Shown: positions 13,562 through 25,412 of the stretch, in pieces
Layout of the letters: each line of letters starts with the position of its first letter
Position numbering within the stretch: the stretch's first letter is position 1
Source: Dimorphilus gyrociliatus
Taxonomy: Eukaryota > Annelida > Polychaeta > Dinophilidae
Length of the DNA: 64,000 nt
NCBI GenBank assembly: GCA_904063045.1
Contig: CAJFCJ010000008.1
Span: forward strand, 1,488,001 to 1,552,000
Direction: 5' to 3'
The notes under the pieces: generated by a model
The model's database searches: none
Told to the model about the DNA's origin: nothing
What the model saw: only the letters and a program-made list of their open reading frames with translations
Program-made: the position numbers and the translations under genes

Positions 13562-14234
13562 ATGGCGGGTAGCGTCCTATGTTTGATTGCATCTCTTGCT
13601 TCGATAGCAACATCTGTTATATTAGTTGTCGTCTTCGGAGTTATGTTTGTCAGACCTTATCTAATCACGAGTAGCTTATCGCAATCTCTTTGTACAGTCG
13701 TTTCCGTATCTGAAGGAAAGTGTTTTGCAATAAACGCAAATGTTACAAGCAGAAATTCTCCAAACAATTTCGCCTCAGCATCACTTGTATTCGACTGGTA
13801 TGCTGCAAATTCGGACAATAAGGTAACAACTTTAAACGTGAAAGTACTAATACTTTGAACTTCATATACTAAATTTCATATACTAGAAATGCTTTTGCCC
13901 ACCTTCCTCTTCATGTAATGGGTTAAAATCGCCAAATCTCGGAGTCGGAAACAACTTGGAGTGCTACTGGTCACCAGAAACTTTTGAAGGCAGATTAGCA
14001 TTAACTCAAGTGACGTCCACTCAAAGCTTAATACATGCTACAGTATGGCCTTGTGCATTATTTGTTACAGGGTTAATTGCTGCTTTCATTCAGTGTTGTC
14101 GCCTGCATTCGTCCGGTGCACTGATTTGTTCCAGATCATTGTCTTCAGTTAGAGATTCTGATATACGTCAGCACCAGATGGAGCCTTTGAATAAAGAGAA
14201 TGAACTCAGCCCTAGACCCCCATTGATTGAATAG
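13562..14234 (+). CDS. BK-channel beta (KCNMB)-like two-TM auxiliary subunit
   Basis: Two exons, 13562-13822 and 13887-14234, with a 64 nt intron, give 202 residues. Topology: short N-terminus, TM1 at about residues 5-32, a cysteine-containing extracellular loop with NVT as a glycosylation sequon, then TM2 and a short cytosolic tail. After TM1 comes SLCTVVSVSEGKCF, matching the CTV start of KCNMB ectodomains. Before TM2 comes ECYWSPE, then LALT and SLIHATVWP, which parallels the conserved CYxxPE...LT...LxHxxxWP end of the KCNMB loop. Members modulate Ca2+-activated K+ channel gating; TipE-like sodium channel subunits have the same layout and are the main alternative. AATAAA at 14327-14332 is a good polyadenylation signal. 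Confidence 0.7.
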
Positions 14235-14422
14235 ATAAATTCTGACTCAAGTTGAAGAAGAAAGACAAATTATGAAATTTTTAATTCTATATCTTTCAAA
14301 TTTTGTTACCGTTAAAAATTTAACTTAATAAAGTTGTAATCATCAGTGTAGCTTACAATCTATTTAACTAAAGTATTAGCGCCTCTAGATTAGAGAGATA
14401 ACAGAAATAAATTCTTGCAGTC

Positions 14423-17273
14423 ATGCAGCGCTTATCATGCAGTAAGTTACCTTTATTTCTCCAAATCCTACTCTATAAATTTCTTAATATACCGTAGGAA
14501 CAGCATAGAAAAGATTTATTTGTATATAGTTATAATATATATATATTAAGTGTTAAAGATCTTGATCTTACGAAAATATACCTAGTGGACAGCAGGAAAT
14601 TTAAAGACGATTATTTTTATTAACGATACAAGCCTGACAACTACTTCAAAATTTCAGTATAGCTGGTAGATTTTCCTTTTATAACAATTAAAATTATACA
14701 GAGAATTTTTATTTTCGTATTTCGATTCGAGTCTTATGAAATTATTTAAATCTTACAGATGATAAACAGATTAAAAGCAAGCAGCAAAGAATTCGGAAGG
14801 CTACAATGCAATGGTAATTGGACCTTAATAATTTAATGTATTCGTGATAACAAGCCTTGTTCCTATTTAGGCTGGAAAATAATTACGAAATACAAACCGG
14901 TTCTTGCTTGGCTAGGTCAACGATTTACAAACACTACTTATTTTTTTGTAAACAGAAGAGTGTCATTCCATTTTGTGCTGCAACTCTTGGTAAAATAGTT
15001 AGAATGAAATTTCCTGAATTGTCAACAAGACGACTTGGAACAAGGGGACATTCAAAATATCATTACTTTGGTTTAGCAATTAGGCCAAACAGCATCCACT
15101 ATAGGCCAAATTCAACAGAGTGTGAAGGCGTTACGAGGTAAAGAAACAAAATAATTAATATTAGTAGCATAGTCTAAATTAAGTACAGATTAAGATAGAA
15201 TCCAGCCAAATGTACAAGATTTTGTAGTCAAGCGAGAATCTTCTTTTTTTTCTTTTTACATTTCTTTAGTAACATAGCTTCTTTTTTAGTTTTTGCTTTT
15301 GAAGAGAAAAATTATGATTTCTGACGTTTAGGCCAGGCTTGAGTTTTCTTTTCCTATCATATTTCATACATTTTGAAATGGATATGTAAGGAATAAAATT
15401 TACAACTTCTCTTATCAACCGTTTAATAGTATTTATTATTTTTTGATTGCTTTATAACTGTAATTCCTTAAAATAATACAGATTTTCGAATCCAACTCAC
15501 GTATATAGTGAGGTAAGTAATTTAGTTGACAAACTACTCATTTTCTTATCAGATTAACACCTTAACGAATGTTGCAAAAACACTTATTCAACTAATTAGC
15601 TTCTTAATTTCTTAGAATCAGGAGTATAGTTTACAAAATCATAGTGGGATCAGCGCGCCCAATCTGTGCTTCGGTTTCAATCGACAGCTATCTGTTGCGG
15701 TAAGTGGAAACTACAAAAATGCTGTAAGCGACGTTTGAAACAAGGAGTATGACGTAGAAACGTTAGCTTCACTCCTTTCGGCTGTCTGTTTCATATTTTT
15801 CTCTTTTTTTTTGCTTTATGTTTTATACAAAAGCATGTTTATGATCAAATTTTCCAAAAAATTTTTCAGACGGCTTCTTTCCTTTCATCCTATCAACAAC
15901 ATCAACAACGTTTATTGAACTTATTAACAAAACACGAGAATATAGACAAGATTTTTCAAGAAATTCATTATTTCTGGAAGACGATTTCAATGCGAACTGA
16001 TAAATCAAATCGTTGTATTGTTTTACAATGCGATGTTTTATTTTACAAACTTTTATCCGAAATTCTTATACCTAGTGATTTACCAGTATTGAAAGACAGT
16101 TTAGTCGATTACGTTAAAACGTTTTTATTTAATTGGCCTATATTCATAGAAAGGTCTATGACTGGAGATATAAAAGACGATAGGCTAAATCTGGCTCGAA
16201 GATTTTGTTCAAAGGTTCATCGACATTTAGTTTTTGCTTCATTCGTTCAAAAAAGTCGTTCCATATTATTCGATGGCGATCAAGTAAGGAATGTCTTAAA
16301 CGATTTGGAGAACGCTATTTCCTGCTTGACTAAAGAATATCACTTTTTAGAGAGTAGTTATACAGTATTAAGCATTAAAGGTAAGTTGTGTAATATTAAT
16401 TGTGTAACTACAAAAATAGACGAAAGGTGGCGATAATAGTGGGGGAAATCTCAGTGATGCGCAGAGTACGCCTACACACCTTTTTCTTGTTAACGGAATA
16501 TTTAAAAGTCTATACATAAAGATACCGATAAATAGTTAAATGTTCAACTTACCAGTTCCTTTTTTTAGTAATAGATAAAAATTGAAATCATAATTGATTG
16601 ATTTCTTAAATAGGATTTATAAAAAGGGACTCCATTTCTTAATAATAAATAGCAATGGAATATTTACTATTCTATTCTTTTTTTACAATTATTTGTATAT
16701 CAAGAAACTTAACAAATTGAAATTACACACAATTTATACATTTAATAATCGTTGGAAACTGTAATTTTTATAGAGTGTTTCCTTCCTTGGTGTTTTTTAT
16801 TTCTAAACAATTGCTATACTTTGAACAGTTCTAGATGAATTTGCTGATACAATTCGCAAAACGGCAACTATTCAAGGATTTATAGATTGTGTTGATGCTA
16901 TTCTGGTACAGAATGTCATGATAATTCACCATACGGATCAATTAGAATTGGGTAAGCAATTGGCATTGGAATGGAATTGGATAGGTATAAGACTATTAAA
17001 AACTATTACAGAGAATAACGCAAAATTTTTCGGTCAGTAGTACATTTATCAAAGGTCTTTAGAAGCTTTATTTTCCAAAAACTGCTTACAGGCGAAATAC
17101 TAACGTTGTGGAACATGTGTTCCGAATATTTAAGATTAGCTTTGTTGGAACATAAAGAAAATTTAGAAGATTATCAATTACAGGAATCTTTAGAAAATCA
17201 TCTTCAAGTTCAATTTGATTCGAAACATCAGAACTACGGAAATATCTCTAATCAATATAATTATTATAATTGA
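14423..17273 (+). CDS. RFX-family winged-helix transcription factor
   Basis: Eight exons keep phase throughout: 14423-14441, 14759-14813, 14871-15137, 15482-15512, 15616-15699, 15870-16380, 16829-17032 and 17092-17273, giving 450 residues. The DNA-binding domain runs from ATMQWLENNYE through PRSTIY-like ARSTIYKHY to RRLGTRGHSKYHYFG, the RFX wing signature that contacts the X-box. The GHSKYHY form is typical of the RFX4/6/8 branch. The large sixth exon and those after it encode the helical extension and dimerisation region typical of RFX proteins (for example FNWPIFIERSM and GEILTLWNM). Nuclear regulator, in animals used for cilia or endocrine/neuronal differentiation genes. The 19 nt first exon is inferred only from its ATG, gtaagt donor and matching phase, so the N-terminus is less certain than the rest. 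Confidence 0.87.
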
Positions 17274-19230
17274 AGAAAACAAGCTTTAGCCATCTGTCGG
17301 ACACCTTTACAAACATTTCTGTATTACATGAGAATTGACATCCGTCATTTTCACTTTATATTTGCTTGGACAATTTGAATTTAATCATAGTATGTTAAAA
17401 TGAATAGCAAAATGTAATTTATACTTTACAAAGAAGTAATATAATTTTAATACTAAATAAAACCTACTTATTTAATACATAATAGTCCTTACTTCCGGTT
17501 GGCATAACTGTAAGAAAAATATTTTGAATAGATATGAAAAGAAAGCATTTATGAGGAAGTCATCATTTATCAAACAAGCCAAACCCAGTAATAAAATTCG
17601 AGTAGTTTCTGAACTAGTTTCTGGGAAATCTATAAAAAAAATACTTCTTGGAATCGTTTACTGGTTACATATCAGATAATCGATATGAGGTGTAAAAAAA
17701 CACAAAATCTCTTTATCTTAATAATATTATTGTGAAATAAATTACTTAACTATGAAACAAAAAAAATGTCAGAAGATATGTAAACTTTTCTTATCTAACG
17801 TAAAAATTCTAAGTACTGTGAGTAATACTGTGGGCGATATTCAAATATTTTTTTACGCTTGTTAATAATTGTCTCTTTGCCAGATTTAAGACTTTTATAG
17901 CGAATTGTTAAATGTTTTAGTAATATTGATAAGAGGAGACAAGAACTTATTAAGTAAGGTGTTCTTTATTCGGGAACTTTCTCTAAATTTATTTAAAATA
18001 ATTTTGAGCTGAACTCTTTTGATATATTTTTATAATGCTTATATAAGGATAAAATTAAACATTTTGTCATTGTAGCCGTATTCAAAAAGTGAATAAAACG
18101 TAATAATGGATAGAATAAATAGTTTTTGTTCAAAATTTCTATTCCTAAATCCAATAATAGTAGCTATTTTAATACACTTAGTAGTGTATTACATGGACTA
18201 TATATATAATAAATAATAACGTTTATTGGCCGATTACAGAGTTATTACTCAGGTTTGATTAATTGTAATATAAAAATTTACAACGAAACAGAAGAAAATA
18301 GTAAAGAGTTTAACAATTTTCAAATAGTGTCTAAAATTTAGATCAGCTTTCACAAAGATAAAGTGAACGTTTTAGGCTGGGTCTAAGTTTCAATATTTTC
18401 ATTATGCAATCAGAAAAAAGAGAGGGAAGAAAAACTCAAAATAGCAGTAATTAAATAAAATTATATCTTACAAAGTCGGATGGTATAGAAATAGGTATAT
18501 ATTAATTTATTCTCTCTCTCTAAATATACAGTATATATACAGAATATATATGTAAATGTAAAATGTATAAATTTATATATATAAATATATAGAATATATT
18601 CTTTCTAAGTAAAAATACTAGATTTACTTCGATTTTTCGTTCTTGGAACGCTAAATGTTTTTTCTTTATTGAGTTTTATCTTTGCGTAGGATACCATTAA
18701 TATTGCAAAGAAGCGTTACATTCAAAAAGCTCAGTAGGTTATTTGACGCTTTATTATCTATGAATATATTTAGTTGTTATATCTATAACTCAATTATTTA
18801 ATATAACCCAATCTACTATATTGTTTATATACTGTATATATATATATAAGTAGAAAATAAAAATTATAGTAATTGAATAGTTATGTATAAGAATACATGC
18901 ACAATTAGAGCATAGAGTATAAATTTAAAAGACTATATTATTTTTAGTAGGTATAGTTCGACCAAAATAGCCTGGTTAAAAGCACTTTTGAAAGAGGATT
19001 TTATACGTAAAAACAGGTCTTTGGCCTGTTGGTTTTCTGTGAAAGACGTTATGTTAACTAGAAAATATTCCCTGTATTATCTTTAAACACAAGAAAGCAC
19101 AACAACTACATAAATGAAAAAGTTAGTTTATTGTGCTTTAAATGCACTTTGTGTTTATTCACGGATATTTACAATATTTACAAAGATTTAATAGATATTT
19201 TTATATAAATTATTTTTTAAATTCGGTACA
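17274..19230. other. Intergenic, RFX 3' flank to SOCS 3' flank
   Basis: A/T-rich convergent interval without exons. The 18520-18600 and 18825-18850 parts are TATA/ACTGTATATA-rich low-complexity DNA. Confidence 0.5.
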
Positions 19231-19839
19231 TTAATATGTAGAATAAATACTACTTAAACCGTTTTTTAATAGTAAACTTTTAAATTGAGATTTTCGAGTA
19301 TTCCTCATAATTTCTTCCTTGGCTAAGGACTGGAGACTAGGAACATACTTCCTGTATGGGAAGAGGAGCCTGAAGGAATTTGAATCTGTATAATATGCTT
19401 TTGTATGTTGATGCATGTAATAGCAAACTAAATCTATAAGTGTCCGGAAATGAGGTGCAGCTCTGGATCGGCCCCCATCTTCTAATCGAAAAAGTCCTTC
19501 ATCAGTTAATCTAATGCGAACGTTTATAACATTTCCTTCTTCACTAACACTAATAGTATATAAATAATGAGGATGAGAGCTGGGTCTAATTAAAAATGTT
19601 CCGTTTGGTTGGTTTTCTAACACTCTTGCATTTGACGAATCAAAAAACGAGTAATAGAACGAACAGTTTATCAATTGTTTGTAAGCTTCGCTTAGAGATT
19701 TGATGACAATTGGGTGAGGTATTGTAGAAGATGTCCTAGATATCTCCGTATTCACGTAATTCGAACTCGGCGGCTGTAATTGATCATAGTCCGGAGGACT
19801 CTCTTCTTCTTTCATTTCAACGGATAACGTCAGAGTCAT
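19231..19839 (-). CDS. SOCS-like protein: SH2 domain plus degenerate SOCS box
   Basis: A single exon of 202 residues from the ATG at 19839. The SH2 domain spans about residues 55-155, with the phosphotyrosine-binding FLIRPSS (FLVRDS equivalent) and FRTLIDLVCYYM at its end. The remaining 40 residues align with a SOCS box: the BC-box-like segment is SLQSLAKEEI, with alanine where the usual cysteine sits, and the Cul5-box LPxP is replaced by SLLLKNG. SOCS proteins bind activated cytokine receptors or JAKs and recruit elongin B/C-Cullin5; here receptor binding looks intact while E3 recruitment may be weak. Intronless, as many SOCS genes are. It lies beside a promoter with STAT-type sites, consistent with negative feedback. 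Confidence 0.85.
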   Translation of the reverse strand: MTLTLSVEMKEEESPPDYDQLQPPSSNYVNTEISRTSSTIPHPIVIKSLSEAYKQLINCSFYYSFFDSSNARVLENQPNGTFLIRPSSHPHYLYTISVSEEGNVINVRIRLTDEGLFRLEDGGRSRAAPHFRTLIDLVCYYMHQHTKAYYTDSNSFRLLFPYRKYVPSLQSLAKEEIMRNTRKSQFKSLLLKNGLSSIYSTY

Positions 19840-19878
19840 GTCTAGTTATGCATACAACTGTGTTTCTTTCAGTGTTTA

Positions 19879-19924
19879 CTTATATAGGATTCCCGCGAAG
19901 AGGTTAGGCCGAGAATTCCGAGAA
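19879..19924 (-). promoter_or_regulatory. Candidate SOCS promoter: two STAT-type sites and TATA box
   Basis: Reading toward the SOCS start: TTC-N3-GAA (TTCCGAGAA as written on the plus strand, 19916-19924), then TTC-N4-GAA (19890-19899), then CTATATAAG on the minus strand (plus 19879-19887). The TATA-like element lies 40 bp before the ATG, so if used it implies a very short 5' leader. TTCN3GAA is the general STAT consensus and the N4 spacing is the STAT6-type variant. Function is inferred from motif match and position. Confidence 0.5.
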
Positions 19925-22900
19925 ATTTAATAGGTCTCCCGTTCCTCGTCTGTTTTTAAGAAGAAGTTGTTAAAAGAGTTACACTGCTCTGTGAAACCGT
20001 CAGCGACATCTAGTCTACAGTAAACGAACGCTGCTTTAACGCGGTATAACCTGTTAAATAGTATTCTGTTTATTGAGTAATTTATTAAAATATAAATGGC
20101 CGGTAGGTGGCTACAATAATAAATAAGGGAGCCGTATATTAAAAAAAGGCAACAGTTGCGAATAATAAATAGCCCTTTTTTAGGGATATTGATCGTTTAT
20201 CAACAAAGCGCAGCCATGTTTCACAATTCCTAACTAAATTTCTTTTAAATGCAAATATAATACAACTCGTAAGCACATATGATATTCTTATAGTAAAAGA
20301 TAATAACGATTCCTATTTAAAATACATACATATCTAGTACGTTGGAATTATAATAGAAGAAATTATTCAAAGAGAGGTCCTTTTGCTGCGGAAGAAAATT
20401 ATGTGAACTGGAAAAATATTCTCTCGGGGAGAACGGCCAATGAATTATTCGTGTTGTTCTTGTTTATGGACTTTGCTTTTTTAATATACATAATCCGTAG
20501 AATGTATTAATAACTCATATTAAAATTTATGCTAGTGTTTTCGCTAGATTTTTCGGTCAAGAAGCTGTGCGAATAAAAAATGAAAAATAATTAGTTAAAG
20601 GATATGCCAAATACAATTATCGTACAACAATCCTTAAAAATTCATTAGTAAATAGATAATTATATTTGCCTAATTTTTAACTGTAAAAACCAATTATTAA
20701 TGAATATGTAGATATATTTTTACGTATGCAATAATAAGCGTTTCTAGAGAAATCTAGCCCTGTACTATATTTTAGACATCGTCTATCGATTGGCCGAGGT
20801 GGAAATTTGTTTTTTTACTCGACGCCGAAAACCTAGCGGAGAACTTAAAACTTGCCTGGATTTAATTAACTTTTTTCTTATTCGTTTATATAGAAAAGAA
20901 TATTTTCCATGTTGTTTGAAGAAAGAAATGCAAGTGCAGGAAGAAAGTATCAATTTTATAATATATAAAATCCATTTTAAATAGCAAAAGAATGCATCTT
21001 GTGTAGAATTTCTAGGCCAAAAAAATGATACGAATAATTAATTATCCACAGTATTCGTATTAGCTTCATTTTATCAATATTTTTGTTTTGATTCTTTTCT
21101 ACTTTACAGTTTGATATGTCCTCTTTAGTACAAAAATATGTACAAAAATTGAAATCCAGCAAGAAAGAAAAGGATAAATCGATTATTTTCAATTTAAAAT
21201 GATCAACAAATTCTGTACTGTAAAATCATCTTTTAAGCAAATTTTAAGAAAATAATGCTCTCGTTTAATGACACAGTAATCAATGGTGTCCGAAAATCGT
21301 TTCTCCTGGAAATTCTTGGTTGAGAGAGCAACGTTTGATGAAATATCTTATACAATATAGTATTCTAGAAAAGGGACATCGACTCTTGTAGCCTTTTGAA
21401 CTTTTTTTTAGATTTTTTTGTCAAGACTGTAATATTAAGTTCTGATAAAAGCAATATTAATTTAGTCAAGAAGGAGAATATTATACTCGTAATAAATTGA
21501 ATAGTCTCCTATAACAGATTAAAAATTATACACATATCTAAATTTTCTGATTGGCTATTTTTTAGATCATTTATGTTGAAATTTGTTATCAAAAAGAGAA
21601 ATATGCAGGAAATTTTTGGATAAAATCTTATACAAACTCTATTTTACACAAACTCTAGGCATAGGAGAGCGGGCGAGGAGGAGGAAGGAAAAAAGGTTAA
21701 TAAGTAGACTTTCTCAGAAGAAAATGAAATTGATTGATGAATTCACAAAAAGAACAAGAGATTTTTAGAAAAGCTATCTTTGATAAAATATTGAAACACA
21801 GTGTTTTCATTTAGTATAGGTGAGCGGAATCATTTATTATTAAACTTTATACATCTTTACACATTGTTACTGTCTCTTTCTGTAAAGGAAAGCTTTTCGG
21901 TAAAGTTAATTATTTTACTGAAGTGTTACATTTGTAAAATTAATCAAATATATATATATATATACAGTATATATATATATATATATATATATAAATATAC
22001 AGTATATATACTAAGAGAGAGAGAGAGCATCCATTGGGTAGTATACAGTATTAAGAAATAGGTATCAATATATATATTTAAAACTATGTAGTATCCAACC
22101 TTGCTGCCATTTTTGTGTCATCTTTCTAACGAATATTTATATAGAAAAGTATTTTCTTTGAAAAAAAAATAAAAACTAATTTAAATTTGAAGTTGTTAAA
22201 ACTCATATACAACATATACAATTTATATATTAATACATACTGTCTTTTTGGCTATATCTATAGAAGGAAAGGAATAAAACTTATTTGAACTTGAACTCTA
22301 CATCTAAAAGGTTATTTAGAGGCACAGTATATAGTATATTTAACAGGATTGTTTATATATTTATCTTCCTCTTATGAAGTATATTTCTATAATTAATTTA
22401 ATTCTGATGAATTTTATCAAAATATATAAGATATAAACGAAAAGTTGGTACTATATTTTTACATTATTTGTAATTTTTAATAAGAGAACATAATGTAATA
22501 TTTACTTGAGTGCTTTTTTAGAGTTTTAGAAATCGTTTCATAATAAAATTTAGAAAAAATAAAAAGATATGGAAGTTTTATTTATAAATACTTATAAAAT
22601 ATATTATTCAGCAACTTTCGATTACCGTGTAATTATAAATTAATAATATTGGAGTATAAAAAACTATAAGGTAAAATATATCGAACATAATAAAAGAGTA
22701 TACACTTCAAATATTTTATGAATATGTTTATAAGGGATTAGAGAAGAACAAAAGGTTATAAGTAATTCTGACAATATTAGATGAAAGCTTATATATAATT
22801 AAGCTAATGAATAGTAAATTCCTCGTGATTAATTAATACTAATGATGTTTTTAAAGAATAAAGAGATGTTTCACGAAAATTATCGATTAAAAACGAATAT

Positions 22901-24441
22901 CTATGAATATATAGTTATATTATTATCGTTTCATCAGAATCTTTTATCAAGCGAATCTAAATATATAGTAAAATGAAAATACAAAGTTTAAATGAATAAT
23001 ATACTTAAACTTGAATACTATTTGAAATTACTCTACTCGAAGAATTTACTAAATATTAATATGTGAAAAAAAATACATAGGTGAATATATGTGTATATTT
23101 AGGATTCACAAAAAGAATATATGGATAAATATACAAATAAAAAACTAGGATAATTTATCGTAATATATTTTTGACAATGCTAGCTATAATAATTATCTGA
23201 AAAGTAGTCAATTGGGGTATTCAATACTATATCTATTGAAAATCTAATAACAGTAGACTGACGTAAAAAGATTTAGGTTAAGGCCAATTCTTAGGAATCA
23301 ATTCTCTGCATATGTTCAAGCCGAATAGTAATACAAAATTAATAACTAGTACAAAGGAGATAAAAAAAGATTTTTTCATGGAAGTTATAGAAAGAATATT
23401 TGGACCATATCTGTCTTTTTTCCTGTTATATTCTTATATGACTGCACATATTTAACTTACAGTTACTTGTTTCTCTCATTTTACAATCGTATACTTTTTT
23501 AAAATTTTCCAAGTCAGGCTTTAGTCTGTATTAATGAATGTATGTTGCTTGCGTTTGTATATGCCTGTGTAGTGTGTATTTTACTTCAGCTGCTTTAAAA
23601 CAATTTGTTTTATTAATATTTTTTCTAATTTTTCTACAAATAATAGTTCATTTACAAATGTGAATTATTTATTAAATAGCTACGGGATATATGGGACATA
23701 TAAGCATTAGCAAGATTTTAGAAATTCTGCGTTTGAGAATAGCATAGAGAAAATAAAAAATTCCCATATTGGTTTACCACTTGCCTAGTCGTATCGTGAT
23801 ATAAAAGTAAAACCTACTTATTTTATTTAGATGAAGAAATATAGTTGATCTTTTTGTCATCGATTGAGTACGAATACCTGGAATACATTATGAAAAAGTA
23901 AGCAAGAAGCAAAGGAGAGATACGTTTCCTAATTACTCTTCTTTTTTAAGACAACAAAACAATATTTTTCCCTTCAATAGAATTCTATTTGCTGATATCC
24001 TGTTTAAAGCTCACTTAGAAAGGCTACTAACTCTAAAATACACATTATTCATAACCCAAATACAAAATTAAAAGAAGATATTGCGTAATAATGGAAGCAT
24101 CGATAAATCTAAAAGACTTTTAAGGATGGTAAACTTATTTAAACTCTTTCAGAACTACTCGCTTTTTATTATAGGAAAGTACCTGTTTATAAATATCCTA
24201 CTTGTAATATAAAACCGTTTATAGTCACAAAGTTATGAAAATTGGACCAATAGATGGCACCAACTTTTATAATATTGTTTTATTTTAAAATTCACGTTAG
24301 ATAAAATAGAGTTCATAGAACAAAACTTTTTAAATAAGATAGTAATATCCTCTTTAATATTTGTATAAAATTGTTATCAGATATATTATAACTTAGTCGA
24401 ATAGCGACTGCATTTGCTTGATAAAACACCTCCAAGAAAAC
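19925..24441. other. Gene-poor A/T-rich interval
   Basis: No exon with flanking splice signals or family resemblance was found. Reading frames of 60-90 codons here are lysine/phenylalanine/isoleucine-rich and low complexity. Contains the long TA/GA microsatellite at 21948-22029. Confidence 0.5.
21948..22029. repeat. (TA)n microsatellite interrupted by ACAGTATA, then (GA)n
   Basis: An alternating TA run is broken twice by TACAGTATA and followed by a short GAGAGA run. Confidence 0.95.
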
Positions 24442-25412
24442 ATGGCAGAATTTAAACAGACTATGACTGTATGTATAATACTTATTAATTTTAATCTTTA
24501 CCAGTACATTCACATAATAATTAACATTTATAATGTCATTAATTAGTCAGAAAATCATCCAAGGCCTTTAAATGAGCAGGATATTCAAGGTAAAATATTT
24601 CCAGTAATATTATTAATTATAAAAAATAACTAGACTTATTTCTGTGCTATAGAATTAAGAACAGCCTTTAGTATGTTGGATGAAAATGGGGATGGAAAAT
24701 TAAATAAATCTGATATCAGGGTGATGATGAGCAAAATGGGATATGAAGCTAATGAAGAGAATATTGATTTTTTAATTTCAACCGTTGGAAAGTCAGGTAA
24801 TTAAAATAGTTAATTAACTTTGATATTGTATTGTATTACTACGTTATGGATAAAGTAATAAAAATCTATATTTACTCTGCAAATAAATTAGGAAACGATT
24901 TGGAAGAAGATGAATTTATCCATATGATGCAACATGTTAGGAGGCCTAGATCTGATACGCTTTTTAACGCATTTCAAGCTTTCGATTTGAATAAAGATGG
25001 TTTTATTTCAAGAGTAAAATTTTAGTATTTGAACATATATCAATAAACAAAATTTTTTGTATAACTACATATAGGAGGAACTTAAGCAAGGGTTAGCTCA
25101 AATTGGAGAAAACAACAGTGACACTATTGTCGACGCCATGTTGAAAGAAGCAGATAAAGACAAAGATGGTAGAATAAATTATCAAGGTAAAGTAAGAGTA
25201 CTAAATTGACATCAACATAATGTGTATCTATAAATATATAGAATGGAAATTATTTAATCAATCACTTTTCATATATTCTATATCAGACTTAGAATTTAAA
25301 GTATTTATTAGTAGCTGATTTTTTGTATTTCTTTTTGATATTTTTCAAATTTTACATTTTACAAAGAAAAAGTTATCTTTCAACAGAATTCGTTGAAGTT
25401 ATGAAAAAATGA
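24442..25412 (+). CDS. Calmodulin-like four-EF-hand protein
   Basis: Six exons join in phase (24442-24468, 24547-24589, 24653-24796, 24892-25013, 25075-25186, 25387-25412) to 157 residues, slightly longer than calmodulin because of an N-terminal extension before EQDIQELRTAF. EF1 is DENGDGKLNKSD, which has Asp rather than Glu at loop position 12. EF2 is degenerate, lacking the first Asp (STVGKSGNDLEE region). EF3 (DLNKDGFISREE) and EF4 (DKDKDGRINYQE) are canonical. Two good C-terminal Ca2+ sites and weakened N-terminal ones resemble troponin-C-like or divergent calmodulin-like sensors rather than calmodulin itself. Many small exons with 53-200 nt introns. Partner unknown. Confidence 0.85.

Noticed and set aside
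21801-22061. 86-codon frame through the TA microsatellite
   Set aside because: Tyr/Ile repeats are simply translated TATA repeats.
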